Origin: an uncultured Helicobacter sp.
GTDB taxonomy: Bacteria; Campylobacterota; Campylobacteria; Campylobacterales; Helicobacteraceae
Length of the DNA: 56,263 nt
NCBI GenBank assembly: GCA_944323645.1
Contig: CALUTE010000014.1
Location: 1-56,263, forward strand
Direction: 5' to 3'
Positions 15,643 through 24,112 of this stretch are shown in pieces. How positions within the stretch are numbered: position 1 is the stretch's first letter; every line of letters starts with the position of its first letter. A program made the position numbers and the translations under genes. The notes under the pieces were generated by a model. That model had not been told where the DNA came from, searched no databases, and was given only the letters and a program-made list of their open reading frames with translations.

Positions 15643-17266
15643 CTTTAAGACGTACAGAGATATTTTTCAAATCTGCAATGGTGTTTGATGTTTTATTCAT
15701 AAGCTCCATTGTATTGCTTGCAACTTGCACCATTTCTTGCATATCACTTTGAACATTTTTGGCACTTTCTTCTTGCGCTTCTGATGAGCTACTAACTTCT
15801 TTTGCCTTTATCAAGGAATCAGAAGCTTGATTTTTAATTTCATTGAGGATATTAAACGTCTGTTTGGCGAGTTCTATGCTTTTTTGTGCTTGAGGGACAG
15901 CTCTGTTCATAGAATCTGATGCGCGTTGGATCTCTCCTTGAATATGTTGAATCATTGTAGAAATTTGAGTTGTTGCATCAGATGTACGTTCGGCAAGTTT
16001 GCGCACTTCATCTGCCACAACCGCAAAGCCCCTTCCGTGTTCTCCGGCACGTGCAGCTTCAATAGCAGCATTAAGTGCTAAAAGGTTTGTTTGGTCAGCG
16101 ATTTCAGAGATGAGACTGGCACTCTGCCCTACTTCGTCTGATTGTTTTTGCAATTCGAGAATTTGATCAGCTGATGCGCTAATAATTCTTGCAACCTCAT
16201 CAATGGTTTGTTGTGTAGAATCCATTGTTTCTTGACCTTTTTCAGAAAGTTTGAGTGTTTTTTCTGAATTAAGTTCTGTTTGCTTGGCAACTTCAGCTAT
16301 TTGTGTGATACCTTGCGCAATTTGCTCGATCGAATCTGCAGAATTTTTTGCTGCCGTACTTTGTGCGATTGAAGCCTTTTGAGAGTCAGAGCTTGCATTT
16401 GCGACTACTTGCGTATTTTTGAAAATCTCATTAGCAGATGTCAAAATACTATTGACAATATCGCGGAGTTTTTGCTGCATCATGCTAATATCACCAAGCA
16501 TACTGCCTTCTTTGGCTTGTATGGATTTTGACAGGTCGCCATTGGCAATGAGTTTTACACTATGACTAGCAATGTTTGGCTCACCTCCTAGCAATTTTGA
16601 GAGGTATCGGATAATAAAAAATGCAACGATGATTCCGAGCATAATCGCCACAAATGTTGCAATCCCAAGTATAAGCTCAAATAATGCTACAGCTTTTTCT
16701 ATGACGGGCGTAATAGCGTTGTTTTTGCTCTCTTCGAGATTAATAAATTCATTGATAACATCAAGCCATTGTGCGAAAATAGGACGCACCTGGTTCAATA
16801 TAAGAAAGGCTTGTTCGTCATTGCCATTTTTTTTGAACGCAATAATTTTATTTATGAGAGGCAGGGCTACATTATCGATTTTGTCGATGCGAGATAAGAT
16901 TTCTTTTTCTTGTTCATTAAGCTTATTGGAGCTTTCAAATAGATTTTTCATACGCGTACGTGCTTCTGTATAGTCAGATTCTAGCTTGCGGATATCATTT
17001 ATTGTTTCATCAAGAGAAAAAGATGCTTGTGTGGTATGTAGGACCACATCACGTATGGCAATTGATCTATCGTGTACTGACCCACGAAAATCGATTGCTA
17101 CACGCTGCTTAACCGAATTTACTTTGTTAATTTGTGAAAGTCTAGACTCTATAAAATTTACTTGCATAATCGCATAAATACAGAGCACTAAAATAATCGC
17201 TCCAAAAAGAGCATATCCTATACTCAATACGACGAATACATTTAGAGTTTTTTTATTTTTATTCAT
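15617..17266 (-). CDS. Methyl-accepting chemotaxis protein with 4HB sensor
   Basis: A 549-residue transmembrane chemoreceptor. TM1 at about 10-35; a periplasmic four-helix-bundle sensor (about 36-190) with the marked [13 protein letters not shown] motif near 61-73; TM2 at about 195-219; a HAMP-like linker to about 275; then the signalling coiled coil with the highly conserved tip [20 protein letters not shown], which contacts CheA and CheW. No C-terminal CheR/CheB-binding pentapeptide, normal for Helicobacter. Ligand unknown; 4HB sensors of this subtype are not informative by sequence. The leader carries TATAAT and a 7-bp inverted repeat. The glycosyltransferase gene overlaps its 3' end. Confidence 0.9.
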   Translation of the reverse strand: MNKNKKTLNVFVVLSIGYALFGAIILVLCIYAIMQVNFIESRLSQINKVNSVKQRVAIDFRGSVHDRSIAIRDVVLHTTQASFSLDETINDIRKLESDYTEARTRMKNLFESSNKLNEQEKEILSRIDKIDNVALPLINKIIAFKKNGNDEQAFLILNQVRPIFAQWLDVINEFINLEESKNNAITPVIEKAVALFELILGIATFVAIMLGIIVAFFIIRYLSKLLGGEPNIASHSVKLIANGDLSKSIQAKEGSMLGDISMMQQKLRDIVNSILTSANEIFKNTQVVANASSDSQKASIAQSTAAKNSADSIEQIAQGITQIAEVAKQTELNSEKTLKLSEKGQETMDSTQQTIDEVARIISASADQILELQKQSDEVGQSASLISEIADQTNLLALNAAIEAARAGEHGRGFAVVADEVRKLAERTSDATTQISTMIQHIQGEIQRASDSMNRAVPQAQKSIELAKQTFNILNEIKNQASDSLIKAKEVSSSSEAQEESAKNVQSDMQEMVQVASNTMELMNKTSNTIADLKNISVRLKDDIEFFKL

Positions 17267-17284
17267 TGACTTTTCCTTGTACTA

Positions 17285-17304
17285 TTTGGTAATCAAATAC
17301 CAAA
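17285..17304. promoter_or_regulatory. Inverted repeat in chemoreceptor leader
   Basis: TTTGGTA, ATCAAA, TACCAAA: a perfect 7-bp stem between the -10 box and the ribosome site (AAGGAAAAGTC) of the chemoreceptor gene. Could be an operator or a leader hairpin. Confidence 0.4.
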
Positions 17305-17332
17305 GTTAGATTCTAACACATTTTATTTAATT

Positions 17333-17338
17333 ATTATA
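17333..17338 (-). promoter_or_regulatory. Probable -10 element of chemoreceptor gene
   Basis: Reads GGTATAATAATT on the minus strand, about 67 bases before the ATG, giving a leader of about 60 nt. Confidence 0.5.
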
Positions 17339-17395
17339 CCTTAGAAACTTCAAGTTTTAGGCTTTAGTATCAGAATCATTAAATATTTTTTTGGT

Positions 17396-18010
17396 TTATT
17401 TAATAAACTTCTGCAGAAGCATAAAATGTTTTAGCGCCTCTTTTTTAAATGTTGGGTTGCGTAAAAGTTCTGAAATCGCATACGTAGCGACACTTTTTTT
17501 GCCAAATACATCAAGTAGTGTACCCTTATGGCTTGGATCAAGCCCTAGTATAGATTCTAACACGACATTGCCAAAGATTATCACACATAATGCGCTTGAT
17601 TCTTGGATTTGGCGTATAAGATAAGGCTTGCATTGGTTGCGTTCTTGTTCATTTGATTCGTGTGTGCCACATTTCAGAAGTGAGAAAACGCTAAATTCTT
17701 GCGTTTGGAAAACATTATTGGCAATATTATATAGCATTTGCGAACTTTTAGAATCCAGCAGCACATCTCCATCGCCCATAGCAAATTCTACAATAAAAAT
17801 CACCTTAGCATTTGGGTTAATATAACCGATTTTTGGGTTTTGGATTTTACTGCGAGGGCATAATCGACAATGAGAAATCGTGCGCGCAAGATTGATATCA
17901 AGCAATTTTGGTATTGTACTTTCTTGTGTATAGGGATCAACAAACCCAATACCGCAGAGCTTGGAAGTATAAAGATCACACAGGGCATGTAGAATCTGAA
18001 TCCGTCGCAT
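17396..18010 (-). CDS. Uracil-DNA glycosylase superfamily protein, degenerate
   Basis: A 204-residue protein resembling iron-sulphur family 4 uracil-DNA glycosylases. The Cys pairs survive: SHCRLCPRSK (CxxC near residue 50) and later LLKCGTHESNEQERNQC, the spacing expected for the 4Fe-4S ligands. But the usual active-site motif GEAPGxxED is replaced by VEFAMGDGDVL, and the H-P-S/xxL motif at the C-terminus is replaced by LGLDPSHKGTL. Helicobacter genomes carry such a protein (HP0650 type). It may bind DNA without glycosylase activity. The ATG has no clear ribosome site and lies 25 bp after aspA on the same strand, so it is probably translated from the aspA transcript. Confidence 0.6.
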   Translation of the reverse strand: MRRIQILHALCDLYTSKLCGIGFVDPYTQESTIPKLLDINLARTISHCRLCPRSKIQNPKIGYINPNAKVIFIVEFAMGDGDVLLDSKSSQMLYNIANNVFQTQEFSVFSLLKCGTHESNEQERNQCKPYLIRQIQESSALCVIIFGNVVLESILGLDPSHKGTLLDVFGKKSVATYAISELLRNPTFKKEALKHFMLLQKFIK

Positions 18011-18035
18011 AAATTTGTTACAACAACTAGAATCT

Positions 18036-19451
18036 TTAATGCTTTGTTTTTTTGTACATATGTGGATTTAGCATATTTTCTAGGCTGAAAATTTTATCAA
18101 GCTCTTCTTTTTGCAAGAGTTTTCGCTCAAGAGCGATGTCATAGACAGGCTTTCCGGTTTGGAGAGCTTCTTTAGCGATACTTGCAGAGTTTTCATAGCC
18201 AATGTAGGGATTTAGTGCGGTAACAATACCAATAGAGTTAAACACAAAATCCTTGCACACCTGTTCGTTTGCAGTGATTCCATCGATACATTTATGAACA
18301 AGCGTTTCAATGGCTCGACTCAAAGTTTTCATCGAATTAAAAAGACCAAAGGCAATCACTGGTTCAAAAACATTGAGTTGGAGCTGTCCGCCTTCAGCAG
18401 CCATAGTGATTGTCATATCATTACCAATCACGCTAAAACACACTTGATTGACAACTTCTGGAATCACCGGATTGACTTTGCCGGGCATAATCGAGCTTCC
18501 AGGCTGCATTTTGGGAAGATTGATTTCATTGAGCCCAGCACGCGGTCCAGAGCTAAGAAGGCGCAAATCATTACAGATTTTAGAAAGTTTAACACTCACG
18601 CGTTTAAGTACGCCACTTATTTGTACATAACCTCCTGTACCTTGTGTAGCCTCAATCAGATCTGAAGCAGTAATGAAAGGGTGGTTGGTAACTTCTTGTA
18701 GTTTTTGCTCCACAATTTTGCGATAATCTGGGTGAGAATTGATTCCTGTACCAATAGCTGTACCACCAAGATTAATGACACGGATGAGATTGCGCGCATC
18801 AAGTATGCGTTCTATATCAATACGTACCATAGAAGCAAAGGCATTAAACTCTTGCCCCAGTGTCATTGGGACGGCATCTTGAAGCTGTGTGCGCCCCATT
18901 TTTAAGACGTTTTCAAATTCTTTGCCCTTGCGTCTAAAGCTTTCTTCTAGCAATGCCATAGACTCACTTAGCATATTTAAGCGTTCATAAAGCGCTACGC
19001 GCAATGCTGTAGGATAGGCGTCATTAGTAGATTGTGAAAGGTTAATATGATCGTTTGGATGGCAGTATTGATATTCGCCTTTTTTGTGCCCCAAAATCTC
19101 AAGCGCAACATTGGCAATAACCTCATTTGCATTCATATTTGTGCTTGTGCCTGCACCGCCTTGTATCATATCAACAACAAATTGATCGTGGAATTCTCCG
19201 GCGATGATTCTATCACAGGCTTTGACGATAGCATCTTTTAATCTAGAATCTAAGAGTCCCAATTCGTGATTAGCCAGCGCAGCAGCTTTTTTAACTTGAG
19301 CAAGCGCAACAACAAAAGTAGGGTAATCACATAGGCGTTGTCCTGTGATGTTGAAGTTTTCTAGGGCGCGGAAAGTTTGTATGCCATAATACACATCATT
19401 ATTGATTTCAAGCTCACCGATAAAATCGTGCTCTTTGCGTGTCGTATTCAT
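18036..19451 (-). CDS. aspA: Aspartate ammonia-lyase
   Basis: Splits aspartate to fumarate and ammonia, feeding fumarate respiration in microaerophilic Helicobacter. 471 residues from the chosen ATG, normal for AspA. The fumarase-superfamily signature GSSIMPGKVNPVIPE is present, with TNMNANEVIAN, NLSQSTNDAYPT and GRTQLQDAVPMTLGQEF. The frame is open to 19553, but the ATG at 19451 has AGGAG at seven bases and begins MNTTRKEHDFIGE as in other AspA, whereas the upstream extension is hydrophobic and unlike the family. A TATAAT lies about 40 bases before it. Confidence 0.93.
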   Translation of the reverse strand: MNTTRKEHDFIGELEINNDVYYGIQTFRALENFNITGQRLCDYPTFVVALAQVKKAAALANHELGLLDSRLKDAIVKACDRIIAGEFHDQFVVDMIQGGAGTSTNMNANEVIANVALEILGHKKGEYQYCHPNDHINLSQSTNDAYPTALRVALYERLNMLSESMALLEESFRRKGKEFENVLKMGRTQLQDAVPMTLGQEFNAFASMVRIDIERILDARNLIRVINLGGTAIGTGINSHPDYRKIVEQKLQEVTNHPFITASDLIEATQGTGGYVQISGVLKRVSVKLSKICNDLRLLSSGPRAGLNEINLPKMQPGSSIMPGKVNPVIPEVVNQVCFSVIGNDMTITMAAEGGQLQLNVFEPVIAFGLFNSMKTLSRAIETLVHKCIDGITANEQVCKDFVFNSIGIVTALNPYIGYENSASIAKEALQTGKPVYDIALERKLLQKEELDKIFSLENMLNPHMYKKTKH

Positions 19452-19491
19452 AGTGTCTCCTGTGGCAAATTGTGGCAAAATTAATCGTGCG

Positions 19492-19497
19492 ATTATA
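19492..19497 (-). promoter_or_regulatory. Probable -10 element of aspA
   Basis: TGCTATAATCGC on the minus strand, 41 bases before the ATG, in the spacer after flaB. It lets aspA be expressed separately from flagellin. Confidence 0.5.
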
Positions 19498-19623
19498 GCA
19501 TAAAATAAGTAATTTGAGAGTAAGCACCCACAAGGGAAGCTCGCAAGAAGCAAGCAAAATGTAAAGAGAGCACAAAAGTATCTGCAGAGGGCTAATTGAG
19601 GGTTTAAGTTCTAAGCCACTATG

Positions 19624-21168
19624 CTATTGCAAGAGTCTAAGAACATTTTGTTGCACAGCATTTGCTTGTGCCATAGCGAAGCTTCCACTTTGTGCAAGAA
19701 TATTGAATTTTGAGAAGTTAGCTGACTCGCTTGCAAAATCCACATCTCTGATTTGAGATTCTGCAGCCTTGACATTAACTTGTGTAACAGAAACGTTATT
19801 TACGGTTGCAACAAGCTGCATTTGCACAGAACCAATATCGGCACGCACCTTATCAAGTTGTGTGCGTGCAGAATCTGCCATATCCATAACAAGCATCGCA
19901 CCTTTAAGGCTAGTAACACCAGCACCAATTCCCTTCCAGTTTAAATCTGCCTGTGCAGTATTGGCATTCGCCCCATAAGCACTTGCGACATTTGCTCCAA
20001 AGATTCCGCGTAATTCGCGCAAGTTGGCAGTATATTCTGCTATACCTTGTGCGGAGTGCATACCTACGTGGCTAAAATTTACTCCACTTACTAAAATATC
20101 GCGTGCATCTGTTCGGATAAGAGTTAAGCGCCCAACAATAGCGTGGTTATATCCAGAAATACCATTAAAGTCGCCCCCACCAAAGACTTGTGCTGCATCA
20201 CCTCCACCATAGATTTGGATAGCTCGCCCATCGGGTGAGGAGAGATTGAGCCGACCTGTAATATCAAGATAAGCATAAACCCCTGTGCGCTCTTTTACGC
20301 TATTTATTGCATTGATGAGCCGTCCATCAGAGTCATTTTTGCGCACATCATTGATATTCCCTATTGTTGTTCCATTAATGACTAGATCACGCACCGTTCC
20401 AGACATTACTGGCAAGGTGCTTGTCGCCATAACATTATAAGTGGAGCGGATACCAAGCGTATCAGAGAATTTGTTGATAATTTCGCTTAGTGCTCCTACC
20501 CCTGTTCCTGCAGAAGTTGAGATTTTGGCAGTTTCAAGTTGAAAAGAATTAATCCCGTCTGTTTGGCGAAAATTGATTGCAACTTCTGTTAGGTTGCTCC
20601 CACCACCACTAGCAAGCATTCCCTCTGCCAAAATTGAGGAGGATTCCATACGCACGTGTCCGATTTTGTTGGAGTTTGTTGGACCTATCGATGCTTTTAC
20701 GGTGGTGTTAGAGAATGCACCGATTTGGAATTCTTTATTGGAGAAAGATCCAGAAAGCATTTGCTGACCATTGAAACTTGTAGTATTTGCGATATTATCA
20801 AGTTCTTCTAGTAAGCGTTGAATATCTGCTTGAAGTGCACGCCTAGATTCTAGGGTTTGCCCATCTTGTGCTGCTTGAATGGCTTTTGTTTTGATGGTAT
20901 CAAGAATTTTGATTTGCTCATCCATAGCTTTATCGGCAACCTGGATCATACCAATGGCATCATTGGCATTTCTAATAGCCTGCCCTAAGCTCTCACTCTG
21001 ACTGCGCAAACTATCTGCAATCGCCATACCAGAAGCATCATCAGCAGCTTTGTTAATTCGAAGCCCAGAGCTTAATTTTTCTAGCGAAGTGCCTAACTCT
21101 CTGTTCGTTTGAACACCTGTTGTATGTGCTGTTAAAGCAGCGATATTTGTATTTATCCTAAAGCTCAT
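19624..21168 (-). CDS. flaB: Flagellin FlaB
   Basis: Minor, hook-proximal flagellin of Helicobacter. 514 residues, the same as H. pylori FlaB. The N-terminal D0/D1 region ([39 protein letters not shown]) and the C-terminal end ([17 protein letters not shown]) are nearly those of H. pylori FlaB, not FlaA (which opens MAFQVNTNI). The central D2/D3 part varies, with the [21 protein letters not shown] block shared. The frame is open to 21201; the ATG at 21168 has AAAGGA close by and gives the conserved N-terminus. Transcribed from an RpoN promoter at 21201-21217, so it belongs to the middle flagellar class with the HP1076-like gene. Confidence 0.96.
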   Translation of the reverse strand: MSFRINTNIAALTAHTTGVQTNRELGTSLEKLSSGLRINKAADDASGMAIADSLRSQSESLGQAIRNANDAIGMIQVADKAMDEQIKILDTIKTKAIQAAQDGQTLESRRALQADIQRLLEELDNIANTTSFNGQQMLSGSFSNKEFQIGAFSNTTVKASIGPTNSNKIGHVRMESSSILAEGMLASGGGSNLTEVAINFRQTDGINSFQLETAKISTSAGTGVGALSEIINKFSDTLGIRSTYNVMATSTLPVMSGTVRDLVINGTTIGNINDVRKNDSDGRLINAINSVKERTGVYAYLDITGRLNLSSPDGRAIQIYGGGDAAQVFGGGDFNGISGYNHAIVGRLTLIRTDARDILVSGVNFSHVGMHSAQGIAEYTANLRELRGIFGANVASAYGANANTAQADLNWKGIGAGVTSLKGAMLVMDMADSARTQLDKVRADIGSVQMQLVATVNNVSVTQVNVKAAESQIRDVDFASESANFSKFNILAQSGSFAMAQANAVQQNVLRLLQ

Positions 21169-21200
21169 TTGCATCCTTTGCGGTTTGATTTGGCAAAGCA

Positions 21201-21217
21201 AAGCAATAGCTGTTCCA
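21201..21217 (-). promoter_or_regulatory. RpoN (sigma-54) promoter of flaB
   Basis: Minus strand TGGAACAGCTATTGCTT, a full match to the TGGMAC-N5-TTGCW consensus with GG and GC 10 bases apart, about 35 bases before the ATG. In H. pylori flaB is the classic RpoN/FlgR target. Confidence 0.92.
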
Positions 21218-21339
21218 AAAATTAAAAGTAAATGATTTTTGGTCGATAGTCGGCGATTTGTAAATTGTTATAGAAATTTTTGGTTTTTGCTTGGGTTTTG
21301 GTGTATCATTGTGGCAGTTGATTTTAAGCCTTGTTGCTC

Positions 21340-21345
21340 TACAAT
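21340..21345 (+). promoter_or_regulatory. Candidate -10 element of the PAP2 gene
   Basis: TACAAT, about 36 bases before the likely GTG start; T-rich upstream sequence. If used, the TTG at 21331 cannot be the gene start. Confidence 0.4.
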
Positions 21346-21381
21346 GGCAAAAAAGTTTGTAAAAAATTTGAAGGATTAGAT

Positions 21382-21987
21382 GTGTCTTTTTTGTGTGGTA
21401 TGAGCAAAAGACTTTTGTTATCGTTGTTGCTTGCTTTTTGTCTTTTAGATTCTGTGCGAGGTGAGAGTGACTTTGAGCGACTTGGTGATGTATTGACACT
21501 TGCGCCTGTTGGTGTTTTGATTGTGAGTTTGGGAATAGGGGATTATGAGGGGGCGGTACAGTTGGTGGCAGGTTCGCTTATCACACAGGGCACAATCGAA
21601 GTGATTAAGAGAGGGTTTGAGTTTGCCCACGATAGGGGTGCAAATGTGGGTTTTGCCAAACGCCCTTGCTGTGAAGACTACAAAGGAATGCCAAGCGGAC
21701 ATGCGGGAGGCGCTTTTAGTGCGGCTGGTTTTGTTTTTTATCGCTATGGTTGGAAGCCAGCTTTACCTCTAATAGGGCTTGGAATCCTAACCGATGCTTC
21801 ACGCGTATATGCTGATAAGCACACGATTTGGCAGGTTCTTGTAGGAAGTGCCATCGCTTGGGGGTGGGCGTGGGTTCTTACCACACCATACAAACCGCGC
21901 AAGGTTATGCTTTTACCCGATGTTGGTGTGGAGAGTGGTATTGCGGGTGGTATGCGGTATGGAGTGAGCTTGTCTTATGTGTGGTAG
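21382..21987 (+). CDS. PAP2-family phosphatase, envelope lipid type
   Basis: A type 2 phosphatidic-acid phosphatase superfamily member of about 201 residues. Hydrophobic signal or anchor near the start (RLLLSLLLAFCLLDSVRG). Phosphatase motifs: KRGFEFAHDR...AKRP, MPSGHAGGAF (with the active-site His) and SRVYADKHTIWQV (second His; the Asp common after this His is replaced by Gln). The C-terminus, SGIAGGMRYGVSLSYVW, looks like a beta strand with a terminal aromatic residue, unusual for a PAP2 enzyme. Helicobacter uses such enzymes to remove lipid A phosphates or recycle undecaprenyl diphosphate; which applies is not clear. The GTG at 21382 has GAAGGA at six bases; the ATG at 21400 is the alternative. 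Confidence 0.75.
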   Translation: MSFLCGMSKRLLLSLLLAFCLLDSVRGESDFERLGDVLTLAPVGVLIVSLGIGDYEGAVQLVAGSLITQGTIEVIKRGFEFAHDRGANVGFAKRPCCEDYKGMPSGHAGGAFSAAGFVFYRYGWKPALPLIGLGILTDASRVYADKHTIWQVLVGSAIAWGWAWVLTTPYKPRKVMLLPDVGVESGIAGGMRYGVSLSYVW

Positions 21988-22014
21988 AGTGTTTAGATTC
22001 TCTTAATTAATAGT

Positions 22015-22060
22015 TAGATTCTAGCTAGCATATTGTAGTCGCATTATTAGAATCTATTTT
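22015..22060. terminator. AGAATCTA-pair hairpin between PAP2 and cca genes
   Basis: TAGATTCT (22015-22022) and AGAATCTA (22049-22056) are complementary and the second is followed by TTTT (22057-22060): a stem of 8-9 bp with a 26-nt loop and short U-tract for the PAP2 gene. A further TAGATTCT at 21994-22001 can also pair with it. The long loop makes this weaker than a normal terminator. Confidence 0.35.
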
Positions 22061-23720
22061 ACAAGATCATTCCTAGTGCTTTTTTTTCCAGTGCATTTTT
22101 GGTATTTGCAACTTTGCCTTGTATTACGCACTCTAGCACTTTCTCTAGGATTGCCCCTATGTCTTTGCCAGGCAGATGAATTTGGTGTTTGCGCGCAAGT
22201 GCTTGAATGTCTGTGCCATTGATTGCTAGTTGTTTTAGCGAATAGCACTCATTGTTTGCTAAAATAGCGTGCAGGGTTTGTGCCATCTTGGCGATTATGG
22301 GCTGTTTTTTGGGCATTATAAGAGGTAAAAAGGCAAGAAGCACAAAGAGATTATCAACTCCGATTTTGCGTGCAAGATGTTTGATTGCAATCGTATTAGA
22401 ATCTAGTGGTGTGTGAGCATAGGTGAGCAAAAGCATAATGCATTGTGCCGATTGTTTGGGGAGCTTTAACTGCGTTAGAGTTGCGCAAATTTGTTCAGTA
22501 TCAAGAGATACTTCCATATTATGTGGTATTCTGGTAGCGTGCGATGTATTTTGGTGCAGTGTGTGTGCTTGCACAAAGGTTTGTACTTTGCTCAAAAAGT
22601 AGAGCCAAAATGCAAAACGCACGCAAAATGTTTGCATAAATTCTGGCGTAAATTGTGATGCAGTAAGCGACTTTTTATGCGTAAATGTTTTGTGTGCATA
22701 GGCAGTGCGCGATGCGGTATTATTTATTTGCTTGTGCAATATCTCTAAATGCGAACAAAAGTGTGCATAAAGCGCAGCTTGCTTTGTGTGCTGTAACGTA
22801 TCAAGAAACACTAATGGCGTGCGAAAATGTGTAAAAACTCTCGCCCAAACCCCCCAATAGTCGCATATTGCTTTAGCTGCATAAGGAGCTAGCAAAATCC
22901 TACTCCATTCACTTAGTTTGCGTTCAGCACTGATAGATTCTAGATTGTGAGCATTTGCAATGAGGGCGGTTTTTGTACTAGATTCTAGTGCAAAGCCAAA
23001 TGCGGCACGAAAGCGCAGCGCACGTAAAATACGCAATGCATCTTCTTTAAAACGTTGTTTAGCCTCGCCAACACATCGCAAAATGCCAGAAGTAATATCT
23101 GCTATGCCACTTGATGTATCATAGATTCCATTGTAAATATTTTTTTGGTGCGCTTGGTATTTGGCATAGAGTTGTTGTCTGTGCGTAGAACGCGCAAAAG
23201 TAGTGATTAGGGCAGGGTTATAGGCGAGAGCGTTACAGGTGAAGTCTCGACGTTTCAAATCACTTTGTAGTGATGTCGTGTAGGTTACTTGTGTTGGATG
23301 GCGATTATCACTATATGCACTATCGCATCGAAATGTTGTGATTTCTACGCAGTGGTGGCAGACATGCTCCTGAGCAGTATTTTTTGTTTGTGTGGTAGAT
23401 TCCATGGTTTGGCGTTTTGTGCGAGTGTTTTTTGGTACAAGAATACTTATTGTGCCATATCGCATACCATGCTGCAAAGTTTTATAGCGGTATTTTTTGG
23501 CAAGTGCCAGAATCTCATAAGGTAGAGCAGATGTTGCTATATCCCAGTCTTTTGGCTTGCGCCCAAGCAAGCTATCACGCACGCATCCTCCCACAACAAA
23601 TGCTTCAAAATTTTCTCGTTCAAACATAGTAAGTAGATTATGCACATAGCGTGGTAGGCGGAAGGGAAGCTTTGTTGTGGTGGTTTCAGTACAAGAAGTA
23701 GGATTTGGCTTGGTAAGCAT
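22059..23720 (-). CDS. cca: CCA tRNA nucleotidyltransferase / poly(A) polymerase family
   Basis: Class II nucleotidyltransferase that builds or repairs the 3' CCA end of tRNAs. 553 residues from the chosen ATG. Motif A is FVVGGCVRDSLLGRKPKDWDIATSA in part (VGGCVRDSLLGRKPKDWD), with the two catalytic Asp in DWD. Then LQSDLKRRDFTCNALAYN (the RRDF motif B), DALRILRALRFRAAFGF (motif D/E). Two regions are longer than usual: a polar, Thr/Gln/Cys-His insert near residue 95 (TMESTTQTKNTAQEHVCHHC) and a His/Thr-rich helical C-terminus. The frame is open to 23888 but would overlap rpoZ; the ATG at 23720 gives a normal N-terminus. Confidence 0.88.
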   Translation of the reverse strand: MLTKPNPTSCTETTTTKLPFRLPRYVHNLLTMFERENFEAFVVGGCVRDSLLGRKPKDWDIATSALPYEILALAKKYRYKTLQHGMRYGTISILVPKNTRTKRQTMESTTQTKNTAQEHVCHHCVEITTFRCDSAYSDNRHPTQVTYTTSLQSDLKRRDFTCNALAYNPALITTFARSTHRQQLYAKYQAHQKNIYNGIYDTSSGIADITSGILRCVGEAKQRFKEDALRILRALRFRAAFGFALESSTKTALIANAHNLESISAERKLSEWSRILLAPYAAKAICDYWGVWARVFTHFRTPLVFLDTLQHTKQAALYAHFCSHLEILHKQINNTASRTAYAHKTFTHKKSLTASQFTPEFMQTFCVRFAFWLYFLSKVQTFVQAHTLHQNTSHATRIPHNMEVSLDTEQICATLTQLKLPKQSAQCIMLLLTYAHTPLDSNTIAIKHLARKIGVDNLFVLLAFLPLIMPKKQPIIAKMAQTLHAILANNECYSLKQLAINGTDIQALARKHQIHLPGKDIGAILEKVLECVIQGKVANTKNALEKKALGMIL

Positions 23721-23844
23721 AAGGCTTTCTTTGTAATTTTTGGATTTGCACAATGAGAGCTGGAGAAATTCGTGCAATCTTATGAATGCTATAAGGTGAT
23801 TTATTATACAATAAAAACTTATAATATTGATATAAAGGAACACC

Positions 23845-24060
23845 ATGAGGACAGAACAGATTGTTGCAAAAGCTCTTGAACAAGTCAATAACGATCGCTA
23901 CATTCTTTCTAATATGATTTTTAAGCGTGTAAAGCAACTCAATAATGGCGCTCAGATTCTTATCAAAGCCGATTTGCGAACAGAAAAACTTACCGATATT
24001 GCACTGCGTGAGATTGCAGAAGGCAAGCTTGTTTTGGATCGTATCGATGAAAATAACTAA
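23845..24060 (+). CDS. rpoZ: RNA polymerase omega subunit
   Basis: A 71-residue omega subunit, the small assembly factor that clamps the beta' chain of RNA polymerase and mediates part of the ppGpp response. Omega marks: RTEQIVAKALEQVNNDRYILSNMIFKRVKQL in part (NDRYILSNMIFKRVKQL, equivalent to the NRFxLVxxAxxRAxQL stretch) and ALREIAEGKL. AAAGGA precedes the ATG. It is followed 49 bp later by spoT, the same rpoZ-spoT pairing as in H. pylori (HP0776-HP0775). Confidence 0.93.
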   Translation: MRTEQIVAKALEQVNNDRYILSNMIFKRVKQLNNGAQILIKADLRTEKLTDIALREIAEGKLVLDRIDENN

Positions 24061-24098
24061 GCTTATGGGTAGAATCTAGCGCGATACTTACATTTGCT

Positions 24099-24112
24099 AG
24101 GAGTGCTGTTTG
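24099..24112 (+). promoter_or_regulatory. Ribosome site fixing the TTG start of spoT
   Basis: AGGAG (24099-24103), six bases, then TTG (24110-24112). No in-frame ATG competes in the first 70 codons before the HD motif. Confidence 0.7.
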
